A DNA stretch of 64,000 nt. Source: Gemmatimonadota bacterium (lineage in GTDB: Bacteria; Gemmatimonadota; Gemmatimonadetes; Gemmatimonadales; GWC2-71-9). The position numbers were made by a program, and so were the translations under genes. Shown here piece after piece: positions 42,961-51,923 of the stretch. Position 1 is the stretch's first letter. Every line of letters starts with the position of its first letter. The DNA lies in NCBI GenBank assembly GCA_003222115.1, contig QHUL01000053.1, positions 1 to 64,000 of the forward strand. The letters run 5' to 3'. Under the pieces are notes generated by a model. The model saw only the letters and a program-made list of their open reading frames with translations, was not told the origin of the DNA and made no database searches.

Positions 42961-43430
42961 GTGAACTCCCCGAGCGGCACCGGACGCGCGGTGGGCACGT
43001 CCTGGGCCGTGATCTCGATGCCGCGCGCCGCGAGCTCCCGCAGCTGCGCGGCCTCGGCGTCCGTCAGGTACACGTAGCGCAGCCGCTCCGTCCGGCCGGT
43101 GCGATGGTGGATGCCGCCCACGTTGATGCGCTTGATGTGGTGGGAATTCGCGCCCAGCGCGGCGAGCGCTGCGATGTCGCCCGCGAGCACGATGCCGGTG
43201 CGTGGGTCGGCCTCCCATTCGGGCAGCCGGCGCGCCGCCTCCGCCACCGAGGCGAACACGACCTCGATGTGCGGCGGGACGCCCATGCGGTAGAGGTCCT
43301 GCTCCCACGGGCTGTCGCGTACGGCGTCGTCCACGAGCACGATGAACCCCAGGTTGAGCGGCTGGCCCCAGCCGACCACGACCTGCCCGTGAATGAGACG
43401 GTCGTCGATACGGTAGAGCGCAATGGTCAT
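42957..43430 (-). CDS. PTS mannose/fructose/sorbose-family subunit IIB
   Basis: A 157-residue cytoplasmic EIIB. The phosphorylated histidine is H14 in YRIDDRLIHGQVVVGW. It receives phosphate from IIA and hands it to the incoming sugar. Later parts (VLVDDAVRDSPWEQDLYRMGVP) fit the family. It overlaps IIA by 4 nt. Confidence 0.92.
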   Translation of the reverse strand: MTIALYRIDDRLIHGQVVVGWGQPLNLGFIVLVDDAVRDSPWEQDLYRMGVPPHIEVVFASVAEAARRLPEWEADPRTGIVLAGDIAALAALGANSHHIKRINVGGIHHRTGRTERLRYVYLTDAEAAQLRELAARGIEITAQDVPTARPVPLGEFT

Positions 43431-43807
43431 GCCGCCGGCGTGCGAATCGCTTTGCCCCCGGCTTCCGCGGCGCGGCGCGCCGCGTCCGCCGGCGACAGCT
43501 CGCGATGAAACACGAAGTCGAGCAACATCGCGAGATTCACCCCCGTGACCACGGCGACGTCCGTCTTGCCCCGGGCGAGGCGGATCGAGGTCGTGAGGCA
43601 GGAGCCGCCCGGGAGATCGACGAACAGCACGGCCGGGCGCCCGCCGATCGCCTCCGCCAGCCGCGTCGTGAGCGCGCCCGAATCGCAGCCGTCGTTGCTC
43701 ACGGGGACGAGCGCGTCGCCGATGCCGGTGATGGCGGCCACGGCCGCCCGCAGCGCCTGGGCGACGGCCGAGTGCGACACGATCACGCCGCGCAGCGGCT
43801 CACTCAT
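43427..43807 (-). CDS. PTS mannose-family subunit IIA
   Basis: A 126-residue EIIA domain. The active H12 is in VIVSHSAVA; SNDGCDSGALTTRL and VLFVDLPGGSCLTTS are typical. It is a stand-alone IIA rather than the IIAB fusion of enteric ManX. It overlaps hprK by 8 nt (ATGAGTGA). Confidence 0.9.
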   Translation of the reverse strand: MSEPLRGVIVSHSAVAQALRAAVAAITGIGDALVPVSNDGCDSGALTTRLAEAIGGRPAVLFVDLPGGSCLTTSIRLARGKTDVAVVTGVNLAMLLDFVFHRELSPADAARRAAEAGGKAIRTPAA

Positions 43808-44768
43808 AGTCCTCCTCGAGGTACTCCTGTAGCTCGCGCTTCTCGGCCATGCGGCGGATGAGACGCTCGTTGAAAGCCCGGGCCGAGTCCACTCCGCCGT
43901 AGCGCAGCAGGTGATTCATGGCCACGACCTCGCAGATCACCGTCAGGTTCTTGCCGGGGTTGAGCGGCACGGTGACGAGCGGCAGCGCCACTTCCAGGAC
44001 CTTCGTCTCCTGGCCCTCGATGCCGGTGCGGTCGTACTCGCGCGCCGCGTCCCAGTCCTCGAGCTGGACGACGACCTCGATGCGCTTCTGCTGCCGCACC
44101 GCCCGGATCCCGAACAGGGCCTGGATGTCGATCAACCCCACGCCGCGGATCTCCATGTAGTGGCGCGACAGCTCGTGCCCGCGCCCGATCAGGACGTCGT
44201 TGCCGCGGCGGGTGATGTGCACGACGTCGTCCGCGACGAGGCGATGGCCCCGCTCGACCAGATCGAGCACGCACTCGCTCTTGCCGATCCCCGAGCGCCC
44301 GAGGAAGAGGAGCCCCACGCCGAACACGTCGGCGAGCGAGCCGTGCACCGTGGTGCGGGGCGCGAACGCGTCGTCGAGGAAGGGCTTCAGCCGGCTGTAG
44401 AACTCCGCGGTCTTGAGCTTGGTGCGAATCACCGGGATGCCCTTCGCCCCCGCCAGCCCCAGCAGCTCCGCCGGCGCCTCCTGGCCTTTCGTGATCACCA
44501 CGCAGGGGATGTCGAAACCGAACAGGGTCTCGAGCGACCGGCGGCGCGCCGGCCCGTCGAGCGAGGCCAGGTAGGTGATCTCCGTTTCGCCCAGGATGTG
44601 GATGCGGTGCGTCGCGAAGCGTTTGGTGTAGCCCGCGAGTACGAGGCCGGGGCTCGACGCTTCCGCCGACGGGATCACCCGATCCAGCCCCACCTCCCCG
44701 GTGAGCGGCTCGAGCTGCAGGAGCTCGCCTTTGCGCTCCAGCAGGTCGCGCACCCGGGGGGGACTCAC
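43800..44768 (-). CDS. hprK: HPr kinase/phosphorylase
   Basis: A 322-residue bifunctional enzyme that phosphorylates and dephosphorylates HPr Ser46. The N-terminal MurF-like domain precedes the P-loop FLGRSGIGKSE (about residue 158), then LVADDVVHI and the capping-loop region EIRGVGLIDIQALFG. RapZ, its frequent neighbour, is absent. The GTG overlaps the hpf stop. Confidence 0.95.
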   Translation of the reverse strand: MSPPRVRDLLERKGELLQLEPLTGEVGLDRVIPSAEASSPGLVLAGYTKRFATHRIHILGETEITYLASLDGPARRRSLETLFGFDIPCVVITKGQEAPAELLGLAGAKGIPVIRTKLKTAEFYSRLKPFLDDAFAPRTTVHGSLADVFGVGLLFLGRSGIGKSECVLDLVERGHRLVADDVVHITRRGNDVLIGRGHELSRHYMEIRGVGLIDIQALFGIRAVRQQKRIEVVVQLEDWDAAREYDRTGIEGQETKVLEVALPLVTVPLNPGKNLTVICEVVAMNHLLRYGGVDSARAFNERLIRRMAEKRELQEYLEEDYE

Positions 44769-45088
44769 CGGCTCTCCCGCCGTGGGCGGCGGGCGGCGGC
44801 GGCGCGCCGCCGTCGCGGGTCCGCCTTGTCGAGCTGGCGGCGGACCTTCGCCGCCGCGCGGTCCAGCGCCGTGCGGTGATCGTGCGCGCTCGCGATGCCC
44901 ACGTGCACCCGGCCGCGCGCCGTGTGGAGACGCACCTCCACGGTGGGAGTCCCGTGGTCCGCGCCGAACACGACCTGGCCGTCATGGGGTCGCGAGGCCA
45001 CGCGCCCGATGCGCCCGAGCAAGGCCTCCGCACGAGCGCGCAGATCGTCCGCGATGTCGCAATGTCGCGCCGTGACGGTGATCCGCAT
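44765..45088 (-). CDS. hpf: Ribosome hibernation/translation inhibitor protein, short form
   Basis: A 107-residue short HPF/RaiA-type protein (MRITVTARHCDIADDLRARAEALLGRIGRV...VEVRLHTARGRVHVGIASAHDHRTALDRAAAKVRRQLDK). It ends in a very basic tail (RRRRAAAARRPRRESR) that replaces the long-form C-terminal domain. It binds 30S and inactivates ribosomes in stationary phase. A good ribosome site (GGGGAGG) precedes the ATG. Confidence 0.85.
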   Translation of the reverse strand: MRITVTARHCDIADDLRARAEALLGRIGRVASRPHDGQVVFGADHGTPTVEVRLHTARGRVHVGIASAHDHRTALDRAAAKVRRQLDKADPRRRRAAAARRPRRESR

Positions 45089-45090
45089 CG

Positions 45091-46218
45091 TCAACCTCCC
45101 CGCGCGATGACGCGCTCGAGATGGGCCGCGGTGGCGCGCGCGGCCCGTTCCCACGAGAGCCCCTCGGCGAACGCGCGCGCCGCGCGGCCCAGCGCGGTGA
45201 CGAGCGGCGGGTCGGCCGCGAGGGCGAGCATCCGCTCGGCCAGCGCCCCCGCGTCGCCGTGCGGCACCAGGAATCCCGTCTCGCCGTGACGCACCGACTC
45301 CCGCAGCCCTGGGCTGTCGGAGGCGAGGGCCGGCGTCCCGCAGGCCGCGGCCTCCACGTTGGAGATGCCCCACCCCTCCTTGGGACTGGGAAATACGACC
45401 GCCCACGCCGCGCGCAGCAGGCGCCGCTTCTCCTCGTCGGTGACGAACCCGAGGAACCGCACCCCCTCCCGCACCCCCAAGCGCTCGGCCAGGCGTTCCA
45501 GCCGCGGACGGTCGTCGCCGTGCCCCGCGATTTCGAGGACCAGGTCGGCGCGCCGCGCCCGGGCTGCCGCCAGGGCGCGGAGGGCGATCTCCACTCCTTT
45601 ATAACGCTTCAGGCGGCCCACGTACAAGAACGTGGGCTGCGCGGCGCGCGGCGTGGCGCCGTCGGGGCAGTACCAGGCCGCGTCCACGCCCGGGTAGATG
45701 ACCTCGATGTGGTCGCGCGCCACGCCCCGGCGTACTAAGTCGTCCCGCGTGCTCTCGGAAATCGCGTGGAACGCGGCGCGACGGTACACGCGGGGAATGG
45801 GGATCTCGCCGAGCCACACGAGCGTCGCCACGGGCCAGCTCGCCTCGACGAACGCGGTCGTTCCGAAGAGGTGCGGCACGATCGCGTACAGCGGCAGCCG
45901 GGTCAGCAGCGGCAGGTAGAGGGGCAGCTTGTTGATGTCCTCGACGACCGCGTCGTAGCGGCGCGCGGCGAGCAGGGAACGGACCGCGCCCCGGGCGAGC
46001 AGCGCGAAGCTGTGACGCCCGCCCACGCGGTGCACCCGCATTCCGTCGAGCTCCGCCGCGGGCGCGCACCCCGGCCAGCCGCTCGTCACCAGGTCGATCG
46101 CGTGGCGGCTTCCCCCGCCTGCCCGCGCCAGCCGCCCGAAGATCTCGTGCAGGTGGATCTCCGCGCCGCCCGCGTGCGGGTTCTCCCGGTCGTTCCAGTT
46201 GACGACGAGGAGCCTCAC
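45091..46218 (-). CDS. Family 4-type glycosyltransferase
   Basis: A 375-residue GT-B glycosyltransferase. It opens VRLLVVNWNDRENPHAGGAEIHLHEIFGRLA. The C-terminal Rossmann half has FLYVGRLKRYKGVEIALRAL and the donor-binding PSPKEGWGISNVEAAACGTPALASDSPG. It probably transfers a sugar from a nucleotide donor to a lipid or polysaccharide acceptor. The GTG overlaps the nusB stop; the next gene starts 2 nt after its stop. Confidence 0.85.
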   Translation of the reverse strand: MRLLVVNWNDRENPHAGGAEIHLHEIFGRLARAGGGSRHAIDLVTSGWPGCAPAAELDGMRVHRVGGRHSFALLARGAVRSLLAARRYDAVVEDINKLPLYLPLLTRLPLYAIVPHLFGTTAFVEASWPVATLVWLGEIPIPRVYRRAAFHAISESTRDDLVRRGVARDHIEVIYPGVDAAWYCPDGATPRAAQPTFLYVGRLKRYKGVEIALRALAAARARRADLVLEIAGHGDDRPRLERLAERLGVREGVRFLGFVTDEEKRRLLRAAWAVVFPSPKEGWGISNVEAAACGTPALASDSPGLRESVRHGETGFLVPHGDAGALAERMLALAADPPLVTALGRAARAFAEGLSWERAARATAAHLERVIARGG

Positions 46219-46631
46219 AGCGCGCCCAACTCCCGCGCGACGGCGTCGAGCACGCCGTTCACGAACGCCGGCGCCTTGGCCCCCGCGAACCAGTGGGCCA
46301 GTTTCACGGCCTCGTCGATCACGACCCGGGGCGGGGTCGAGCCCTCGGCGAGCTCCGCGAGCGCCAGGCGCAGGATGTTGCGCTCGACCACGCCCACGCG
46401 CTCGAGGCGCCAGTGCTCCGTCGCGCTCGCCACCTGGCGGTCGAACTCGGGAAGCCCGGCGATCGCCTTGGCGGCGAGGTCCGCCCCGCGGTCGAAGCCC
46501 TCGGCCGCGCGGCCGGAGCTCGTCGCGAGCCGCGCCACCACCCGCTCGATCGAGGGGCGGCCGGAGAGTTCCCACGCGTAGAGGAGCTGGAGGGCGCGGG
46601 CCCGCGCCTTAGTCTCGGGGCGCTGCACCAC
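46215..46631 (-). CDS. nusB: Transcription antitermination factor NusB
   Basis: A 138-residue all-helical NusB (RARALQLLYAWELSGRPS...NILRLALAELAEGSTPPRVVIDEAVKLAHWFAG...FVNGVLDAVARE). It binds boxA RNA with S10 during rRNA transcription. The frame is open to TTG 46661, but GTG 46631 is preferred because the protein then begins near the conserved core. It overlaps ribH by 23 nt. Confidence 0.9.
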   Translation of the reverse strand: MVQRPETKARARALQLLYAWELSGRPSIERVVARLATSSGRAAEGFDRGADLAAKAIAGLPEFDRQVASATEHWRLERVGVVERNILRLALAELAEGSTPPRVVIDEAVKLAHWFAGAKAPAFVNGVLDAVARELGAL

Positions 46632-47070
46632 TGAGCCGGGCCAGGACGTCGGCCGTCGCAAGCGCCGCCTCCGCCGCCTCGTACCCCTTGTCGCCGGCTG
46701 CGCCGCCGGCCCGGGCCTGCGCCTGGGCCAGGGTCTCGGTCGTCAGCACGCCGAAGCCCACCGGGAGGCGGTGCGCCAGCGCCACGTTGCCGAGCCCGCG
46801 CGCCGCCTCGCCGGCGACGTACTCGAAGTGCGGCGTCTCGCCGCGGATCACGCACCCCAGCGCCACGATCGCGGCGTAGCGCCCCGTCGCCGCGGCGGCC
46901 TCCGCCGCGACCGGCAGCTCGAACGCGCCGGGCACCCAGATGACGTCCACCCGCGCCTCCGGCACACCCTTGTCCTTGAGGCAGCGGCGCGCGCCCTCGA
47001 GCAGCCGCGCCGTCACCACCTCGTTGTAGCGGCTGACGACGACCGCCACGCGGCCCCGCACCGTAGCCAC
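46609..47070 (-). CDS. ribH: 6,7-dimethyl-8-ribityllumazine synthase
   Basis: A 153-residue lumazine synthase. Substrate-site motifs are VVSRYNEVVTARLLEGA, VPGAFELPVAAE and GCVIRGETPHFEYVAGEAARGL, with VGFGVLTTE. It condenses the ribityl-pyrimidine with the butanone phosphate made by RibBA. The GTG at 47070 lies 2 nt after the ribBA stop. Confidence 0.94.
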   Translation of the reverse strand: MATVRGRVAVVVSRYNEVVTARLLEGARRCLKDKGVPEARVDVIWVPGAFELPVAAEAAAATGRYAAIVALGCVIRGETPHFEYVAGEAARGLGNVALAHRLPVGFGVLTTETLAQAQARAGGAAGDKGYEAAEAALATADVLARLSGAAPRD

Positions 47071-47072
47071 GG

Positions 47073-48278
47073 TCAGTGAGTCAGGAAGTGACCGAGCTTG
47101 TCCCGCTTGACGTCGAGGTAGGAGCGGTTCTCGTCCGAGGGCGGCGGGACGATGGGCACGCGCTCGACGATCTCGAGCCCGTAGCCTTCCAGCCCCACCA
47201 ACTTCATCGGATTGTTGGTCAGTACCCGGATCGTGGAGAGGCCCAGATCGAGGAGGATCTGGGCGCCGATCCCGTAGTTCCGCAGGTCGGGCTTGAAGCC
47301 CAGCTTCTCGTTGGCGACGACGGTGTCGTGTCCGGCGTCCTGCAGCTCGTACGCCTTGAGCTTGTTGAGCAGCCCGATCCCGCGCCCTTCCTGATCGAGG
47401 TAGGCCACCACGCCGCGCCCTTCCTGGGCGATCATCCGCATCGCGCTGTGCAGCTGCCAGCCGCAGTCGCAGCGCGCCGAGCCAAAGACGTCGCCGGTGA
47501 GACACTTGGAGTGCATCCGCACCAGCACCCGCGGCTGCCCCTTCACCTCGCCGTACACGAGCGCCACGTGCTCGGCCCCGTCGACATCGTTGCGGTAGCC
47601 GATGATCCGGAACTCGCCGAACGGCGTCGGCAGCCGGGCCTCCGCCACGCGATGCACCAGCCGCTCGTTCGCGAGCCGATAGGAGACGAGCTGGGCGACC
47701 GTGATGAAGGTGAGGTCGTGCCGCGCGGCGAAGCGCTCGAGGTCCGGCCGGCGCGCCATCGTGCCGTCCGGGTTCAGGATCTCGCAGATCACGCCCGCGG
47801 GATAGAGCCCCGCGAGGCGCGCCAAGTCGATGCTCGCTTCCGTCTGCCCGACGCGCTGCAGCACGCCGCCCGGCCGGGCGCGCAGCGGGAACACGTGGCC
47901 CGGCCGGCGCAGGTCGCCCGGCGTGGCGGCGGGATCGATGGCCACACGCATCGTCGCCGCGCGGTCGGCGGCCGAGATCCCGGTCGTCACACCGAAGCGG
48001 GGGGCGGCGTCGATGCTCACCGTGAACGCCGTCTCCCGCGACTCGGTGTTGTGCTCCGCCATCTGCGAGAGCCCGAGGGCCTGGCAGCGCTCGGGCGTGA
48101 GCGTCAGGCAGATCAGCCCGCGCCCGTGCGTCGCCATGAAATTGATCATCTCGGGCGTGACCTGCTCGGCCGCGCCGACCAAGTCGCCCTCGTTCTCGCG
48201 GTCCTCGTCGTCCGCTACGATGACGAGCTTCCCCGCGCGGATGTCCGCGATCGCCCGCTCTATCGTTCCGTCCCGCAT
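47073..48278 (-). CDS. ribBA: Bifunctional DHBP synthase / GTP cyclohydrolase II
   Basis: A 401-residue fusion. The N-terminal DHBP synthase has DDEDRENEGDLV and the HGRGLICL loop. The C-terminal GTP cyclohydrolase II has the zinc-binding CLTGDVFGSARCDCGWQL and the LDQEGRGIGL loop. It starts both branches of riboflavin synthesis. It overlaps ribE by 19 nt. Confidence 0.96.
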   Translation of the reverse strand: MRDGTIERAIADIRAGKLVIVADDEDRENEGDLVGAAEQVTPEMINFMATHGRGLICLTLTPERCQALGLSQMAEHNTESRETAFTVSIDAAPRFGVTTGISAADRAATMRVAIDPAATPGDLRRPGHVFPLRARPGGVLQRVGQTEASIDLARLAGLYPAGVICEILNPDGTMARRPDLERFAARHDLTFITVAQLVSYRLANERLVHRVAEARLPTPFGEFRIIGYRNDVDGAEHVALVYGEVKGQPRVLVRMHSKCLTGDVFGSARCDCGWQLHSAMRMIAQEGRGVVAYLDQEGRGIGLLNKLKAYELQDAGHDTVVANEKLGFKPDLRNYGIGAQILLDLGLSTIRVLTNNPMKLVGLEGYGLEIVERVPIVPPPSDENRSYLDVKRDKLGHFLTH

Positions 48279-48886
48279 AGCTGTCTCACGTACTTGCCCA
48301 GAAGGTCCCCCTCCACGTGCACCCGCTCCCCCACGCGCAGCGCGCCCAACGTCGTGTGCGCCCGTGTGAACGGGATCAGCGCGACCTGCACCAGGTCGGG
48401 CCCGGGGAGCGCGTTGATCGTGAGGCTCACGCCGTCCACCGTGATCGACCCCTGGGGAATGCACACGGCGCGCACGCCTCGCGGCACACGCAAGTCGCAT
48501 ACGAGCGCGTCGCCCTCGCCCGGTCCCTCGACCCGCACCACCTCGGCCACGCCATCCACGTGCCCCTGCACGAGGTGGCCCCCCAGCCGGTCCGCCGCGC
48601 GCAGCGCGCGCTCCAGATTGACGCGCCGGCCCCGCGCATAGTCGGCGAACAGCGTCCGGTCCCGGGTCGTCTCCACCACTTGGACCCTGAACCCGCCCTT
48701 CACCACACGCTCCACGGTCAGGCAGGCTCCGTTCACCGCGACGCTCTCGCCGCGCTTGAGACCCTTATAGGGCGCCCGGATCTCCAGGACGAGGCCCGCT
48801 TCCCCGGTCCCCCTTCCCCGGCCCTTTACCCCATTCGAGGAAACGGCCTCGACCCGCCCCACGGCGGTTACGATCCCGGTAAACAT
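48260..48886 (-). CDS. ribE: Riboflavin synthase alpha chain
   Basis: A 208-residue protein of two lumazine-binding barrels (MFTGIVTAVGRVEAV... and ...GGHLVQGHVDGVAEVVRVEGPG), with SITVDGVSLTINAL in the second. It dismutates two dimethylribityllumazines into riboflavin. The frame runs upstream, but the ATG at 48886 starts the conserved MFTGIV. It overlaps ribD by 19 nt. Confidence 0.95.
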   Translation of the reverse strand: MFTGIVTAVGRVEAVSSNGVKGRGRGTGEAGLVLEIRAPYKGLKRGESVAVNGACLTVERVVKGGFRVQVVETTRDRTLFADYARGRRVNLERALRAADRLGGHLVQGHVDGVAEVVRVEGPGEGDALVCDLRVPRGVRAVCIPQGSITVDGVSLTINALPGPDLVQVALIPFTRAHTTLGALRVGERVHVEGDLLGKYVRQLCGTER

Positions 48887-49989
48887 AGCCGCTTGTCCAA
48901 TACCAGTAATGTATCGGGGCCGAGGGAGCGGCGCTCCACGGCGATCCAGCGCGGCGCCCGCTCGAGCGGCGCGCCGGGCATGCCCGGAAATGCCGGAACG
49001 GCGCCGTCGCCGAGCCACACCGGCGCCTGGACCCAGTAGAGCCGGTCCACCAGCCCGTCCGCGAGGAGCCGCGCGCCGAGGGCGCCTCCTCCTTCACACA
49101 AGACCGACTGGATCCCGGCCTCGCGCAGCAGGGAGAGGCCGGCGGCGAGCGAGGCCGGCCGGAATACGCGCACCCCGTTCTGCTCGAGCGCCGTGACACT
49201 CGCCGCGGGCGCCTCGGGAGAGGACATCACCCAGGTCGGCACCTCGCGCGCGGTGGCGACCAGGGTGACGCCGGGGTTGAGCATCGCGCGGCGGTCGAAG
49301 ACGACGCGCACGGGAGGCTTGCGCGGCGTCACGGCGCCGCGCACGGTGAGGCGCGGGTTGTCCTGCAGCGCCGTGGTGCCGCCCACCGCGATCGCGTCGA
49401 ACCCGGCCCGCAGCCAGTGCACGTGGGCGCGCGCCTCTTCGCCCGAGACCCACTGCGAGCGGCCCGCGGCGTCCGCGATGCGGCCGTCGATCGAGGTCGC
49501 GAGCTTGAGGGCGACGAACGGGCGGTCCGACTGGAGCCGGCTGAACAGGAACGGCGCGTTCAGCGCCGCCGCCTCCTCGGCCAGCAACCCCATCGCGACG
49601 TCCACGCCGCGCCCGCGCAGCGTGGCGGCGCCGCCTTGCGCCTCGGGATCGGGGTCACGCAGCGCCGCCACCACCCGCGCCACTCCCGCCGCGAGGATCG
49701 CGTCCGTGCAAGGGGGCGTCTTGCCGTGGTGGGCGCACGGCTCGAGCGTGACCACGAGCGTGCCACCGCGGGCGCGCCGGCCCGCGGATGCGAGCGCCGC
49801 GACTTCGGCGTGCGGCCCGCCGAACTCGGCGTGCCACCCCTCGCCCACCACCGCGTCGCCCCGCAGTACCACCGCGCCGACGAGCGGGTTGGGAGCGACG
49901 CGCCCCCAACCCCGCCACGCGAGGTCGAGGGCGCGCCGCATCGCGTCCACTTCCGCCGACGGGAAGGCCGGTCCCTTCGAGCCGCTCAC
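48868..49989 (-). CDS. ribD: Bifunctional riboflavin deaminase/reductase
   Basis: A 373-residue enzyme. The deaminase half has HAEVAAL and TLEPCAHHGKTPPC zinc motifs. The reductase half has PFVALKLATSIDGRIAD, SQWVSGEEARAHVHWLRA and CEGGGALGARLL. It processes the pyrimidine product of GTP cyclohydrolase II. The GTG overlaps the purM stop by 4 nt. Confidence 0.95.
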   Translation of the reverse strand: MSGSKGPAFPSAEVDAMRRALDLAWRGWGRVAPNPLVGAVVLRGDAVVGEGWHAEFGGPHAEVAALASAGRRARGGTLVVTLEPCAHHGKTPPCTDAILAAGVARVVAALRDPDPEAQGGAATLRGRGVDVAMGLLAEEAAALNAPFLFSRLQSDRPFVALKLATSIDGRIADAAGRSQWVSGEEARAHVHWLRAGFDAIAVGGTTALQDNPRLTVRGAVTPRKPPVRVVFDRRAMLNPGVTLVATAREVPTWVMSSPEAPAASVTALEQNGVRVFRPASLAAGLSLLREAGIQSVLCEGGGALGARLLADGLVDRLYWVQAPVWLGDGAVPAFPGMPGAPLERAPRWIAVERRSLGPDTLLVLDKRLCLPGS

Positions 49990-51011
49990 CGCTCGGCGAA
50001 CCGGACGCCCGTCGCCCCCGCCTGCACCTCGCCGACGATCCAGGTCTCCACGCCGGCGCGGGTCGCGGCCGCCGCGACCCCTTCCACGTCGTCGCGGGCG
50101 ACGCTGGCGATCATGCCGATACCGAGGTTGAAGACCCGACGCATCTCCCCGAGCGAGACGCCGCCCGCCCGCATCAGCACGCGGAACACGGCGGGCCAGC
50201 GCCACGCGCCCGCGTCGACCACCGCCTCGCAGCCGTCCGGCAGCACGCGCACGAGGTTCCCCGGAATCCCACCGCCCGTGACGTGGGCGAGCGCATGCAC
50301 GCGGGACAGGACGGGCGTCACGGCCGCGGCGTAGCTGCGGTGCACGTCGAGCAGCACCTGTGCGACCGACCGTCCCGTGTCGGGGAACTCGGCGTCCAGG
50401 TCGAGCCCCAGGGTCTCGAATACGATGCGGCGCGCCAGCGTGTAGCCGTTGGTGTGCAGGCCCGTCGACGCGTATCCCAGCAACACGTCGCCGGGACGCA
50501 CGCGGTCCCCGTGCAGTGCGTCCCGCTCCTCCACGACGCCCACGATCGTGCCCGCGAGGTCGTAGTGACCCGGCTGGTAGAGGTCCGGCAGCTGGGCGGT
50601 CTCACCGCCCGCGAGCGTCATCTCGTGCGCGCGGCAGGCGCGGGCGACGCCGTCCACGAGCGCCGCGGCGACCGCCGGCTCGAGCGTGCCGGTCGCGATG
50701 TAGTCGAGGAACGCGAGCGGGCGCGCGCCGTGGACCAGGACGTCGTTGACGCAGTGATTCACCAGGTCCTCGCCCACCGTATCGTGCACGCCGGCACGCG
50801 CGGCCACCAGCACCTTCGTGCCGACGCCGTCCGTCGAGAGTACGAGCACCGGCCGCTCGAAGCCCGGCGGCACCCGCACCATGCCGCCGAACGCTCCGAG
50901 CCGGCCGAGCGCGAGCGGGGTGCGGGTGGTGCGGGCCAACTCGACGATGCGGCGCCTCGCCTCCTCGGCGACGTCGCGGTGCACGCCCGCCGCCGCGTAG
51001 CGGTCGGTCAC
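49986..51011 (-). CDS. purM: Phosphoribosylformylglycinamidine cyclo-ligase
   Basis: A 341-residue AIR synthetase. LSTDGVGTKVLVA, MTLAGGETAQLPDLY, GYASTGLHTNGYTLAR and HVTGGGIPGNLVRVLP are the ATP- and substrate-binding motifs. It acts in purine synthesis, feeding GTP to the riboflavin genes next to it. The GTG overlaps the pfkB-family stop. Confidence 0.95.
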   Translation of the reverse strand: MTDRYAAAGVHRDVAEEARRRIVELARTTRTPLALGRLGAFGGMVRVPPGFERPVLVLSTDGVGTKVLVAARAGVHDTVGEDLVNHCVNDVLVHGARPLAFLDYIATGTLEPAVAAALVDGVARACRAHEMTLAGGETAQLPDLYQPGHYDLAGTIVGVVEERDALHGDRVRPGDVLLGYASTGLHTNGYTLARRIVFETLGLDLDAEFPDTGRSVAQVLLDVHRSYAAAVTPVLSRVHALAHVTGGGIPGNLVRVLPDGCEAVVDAGAWRWPAVFRVLMRAGGVSLGEMRRVFNLGIGMIASVARDDVEGVAAAATRAGVETWIVGEVQAGATGVRFAER

Positions 51012-51922
51012 GGCTCCACCTCGAAGTCCACCAGCTGCTTGAAGCCGCGCACGCGCGCCCGCACGTCGGCGAGCGTGACGCCCTCGAACCCCTGGATGCC
51101 GAACTTCTCGACCGCGAAGGACCCCATGGCCGCGCCGTACACCATGGCGCGGCGCAGGTTCGCGGGCGAGCGGTCGCCGCTCTTCGCCAGGTAGCCCATG
51201 AAGCCGCCCGCGAAGGCGTCGCCTGCCCCGGTGGGATCGAACACCTCCTGCAGCGGGTAGGCGGGGACCTTGAAGACCGACTCGGCATCGACCAGGAGCG
51301 CACCGTGCTCGCCCTGCTTGATGACCGTCATCGTGGGCCCGCGCGACAGGACCCACTGCGCCGCGCGGTAGATGTTCCAGTCGCCCGAAAGCTCGCGCGC
51401 CTCGGAGTCGTTCACCATCAGGATGTCGATGTGGCGGAGCAGCTCGAGCAGCAGGTCCTTCTTCGAATGGATCCAGTAGTTCATGGTGTCGCAGGCGACG
51501 AGGATCGGATCGCGCACCTGGTCGAGCACGCCCAGCTGCAGCTCAGGGTCGATGTTGCCGAGGAACACGTAGCGCGCGTTGCGGAACCGCTCGGGGAGCT
51601 TGGGGCGGAAGGCGGCGAACACGCCGAGCCGCGTCTCCAGCGTCTCGCGGCTCGCGAGGTCGTAGGAGTACCGCGCTTTCCAGCGGAACGACTCGCCGGG
51701 CGCCCGTTCCACGCCCGTCAGGTCCACGCCGCGCGCCTCGAGCTGGTGCAGCGCACCCCAGGGGTAGTCGCTCCCCACCACGCCCACGACCTGTACGGGG
51801 TTATGGAGGATCGCGCCCGCCGCGCTGAAGAACACGGCCGAGCCGCCCGGGGCGTCCGCCGTCTCACCGAATGGCGTCGCGACGGAGTCGAGGGCGATGG
51901 ATCCCACGACGAGCAGGCCCAC
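51008..51922 (-). CDS. PfkB-family (ribokinase-like) kinase
   Basis: A 304-residue sugar/nucleoside kinase. It starts GLLVVGSIALDSVATPFGE; PGGSAVFFSAAG and the C-terminal anion-hole motif DPTGAGDAFAGGFMGYLA, with the catalytic Asp, are present. The substrate is not fixed by sequence. Because metK and ahcY lie in the same operon, adenosine kinase is a reasonable guess, removing the adenosine formed by AhcY; a sugar is equally possible. Confidence 0.82.
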   Translation of the reverse strand: MGLLVVGSIALDSVATPFGETADAPGGSAVFFSAAGAILHNPVQVVGVVGSDYPWGALHQLEARGVDLTGVERAPGESFRWKARYSYDLASRETLETRLGVFAAFRPKLPERFRNARYVFLGNIDPELQLGVLDQVRDPILVACDTMNYWIHSKKDLLLELLRHIDILMVNDSEARELSGDWNIYRAAQWVLSRGPTMTVIKQGEHGALLVDAESVFKVPAYPLQEVFDPTGAGDAFAGGFMGYLAKSGDRSPANLRRAMVYGAAMGSFAVEKFGIQGFEGVTLADVRARVRGFKQLVDFEVEP

Positions 51923-51923
51923 G

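Noticed and set aside
47073-49989. FMN riboswitch for the rib genes
   Set aside because: The rib genes overlap each other and purM; no RFN-like sequence is present in front of ribD.
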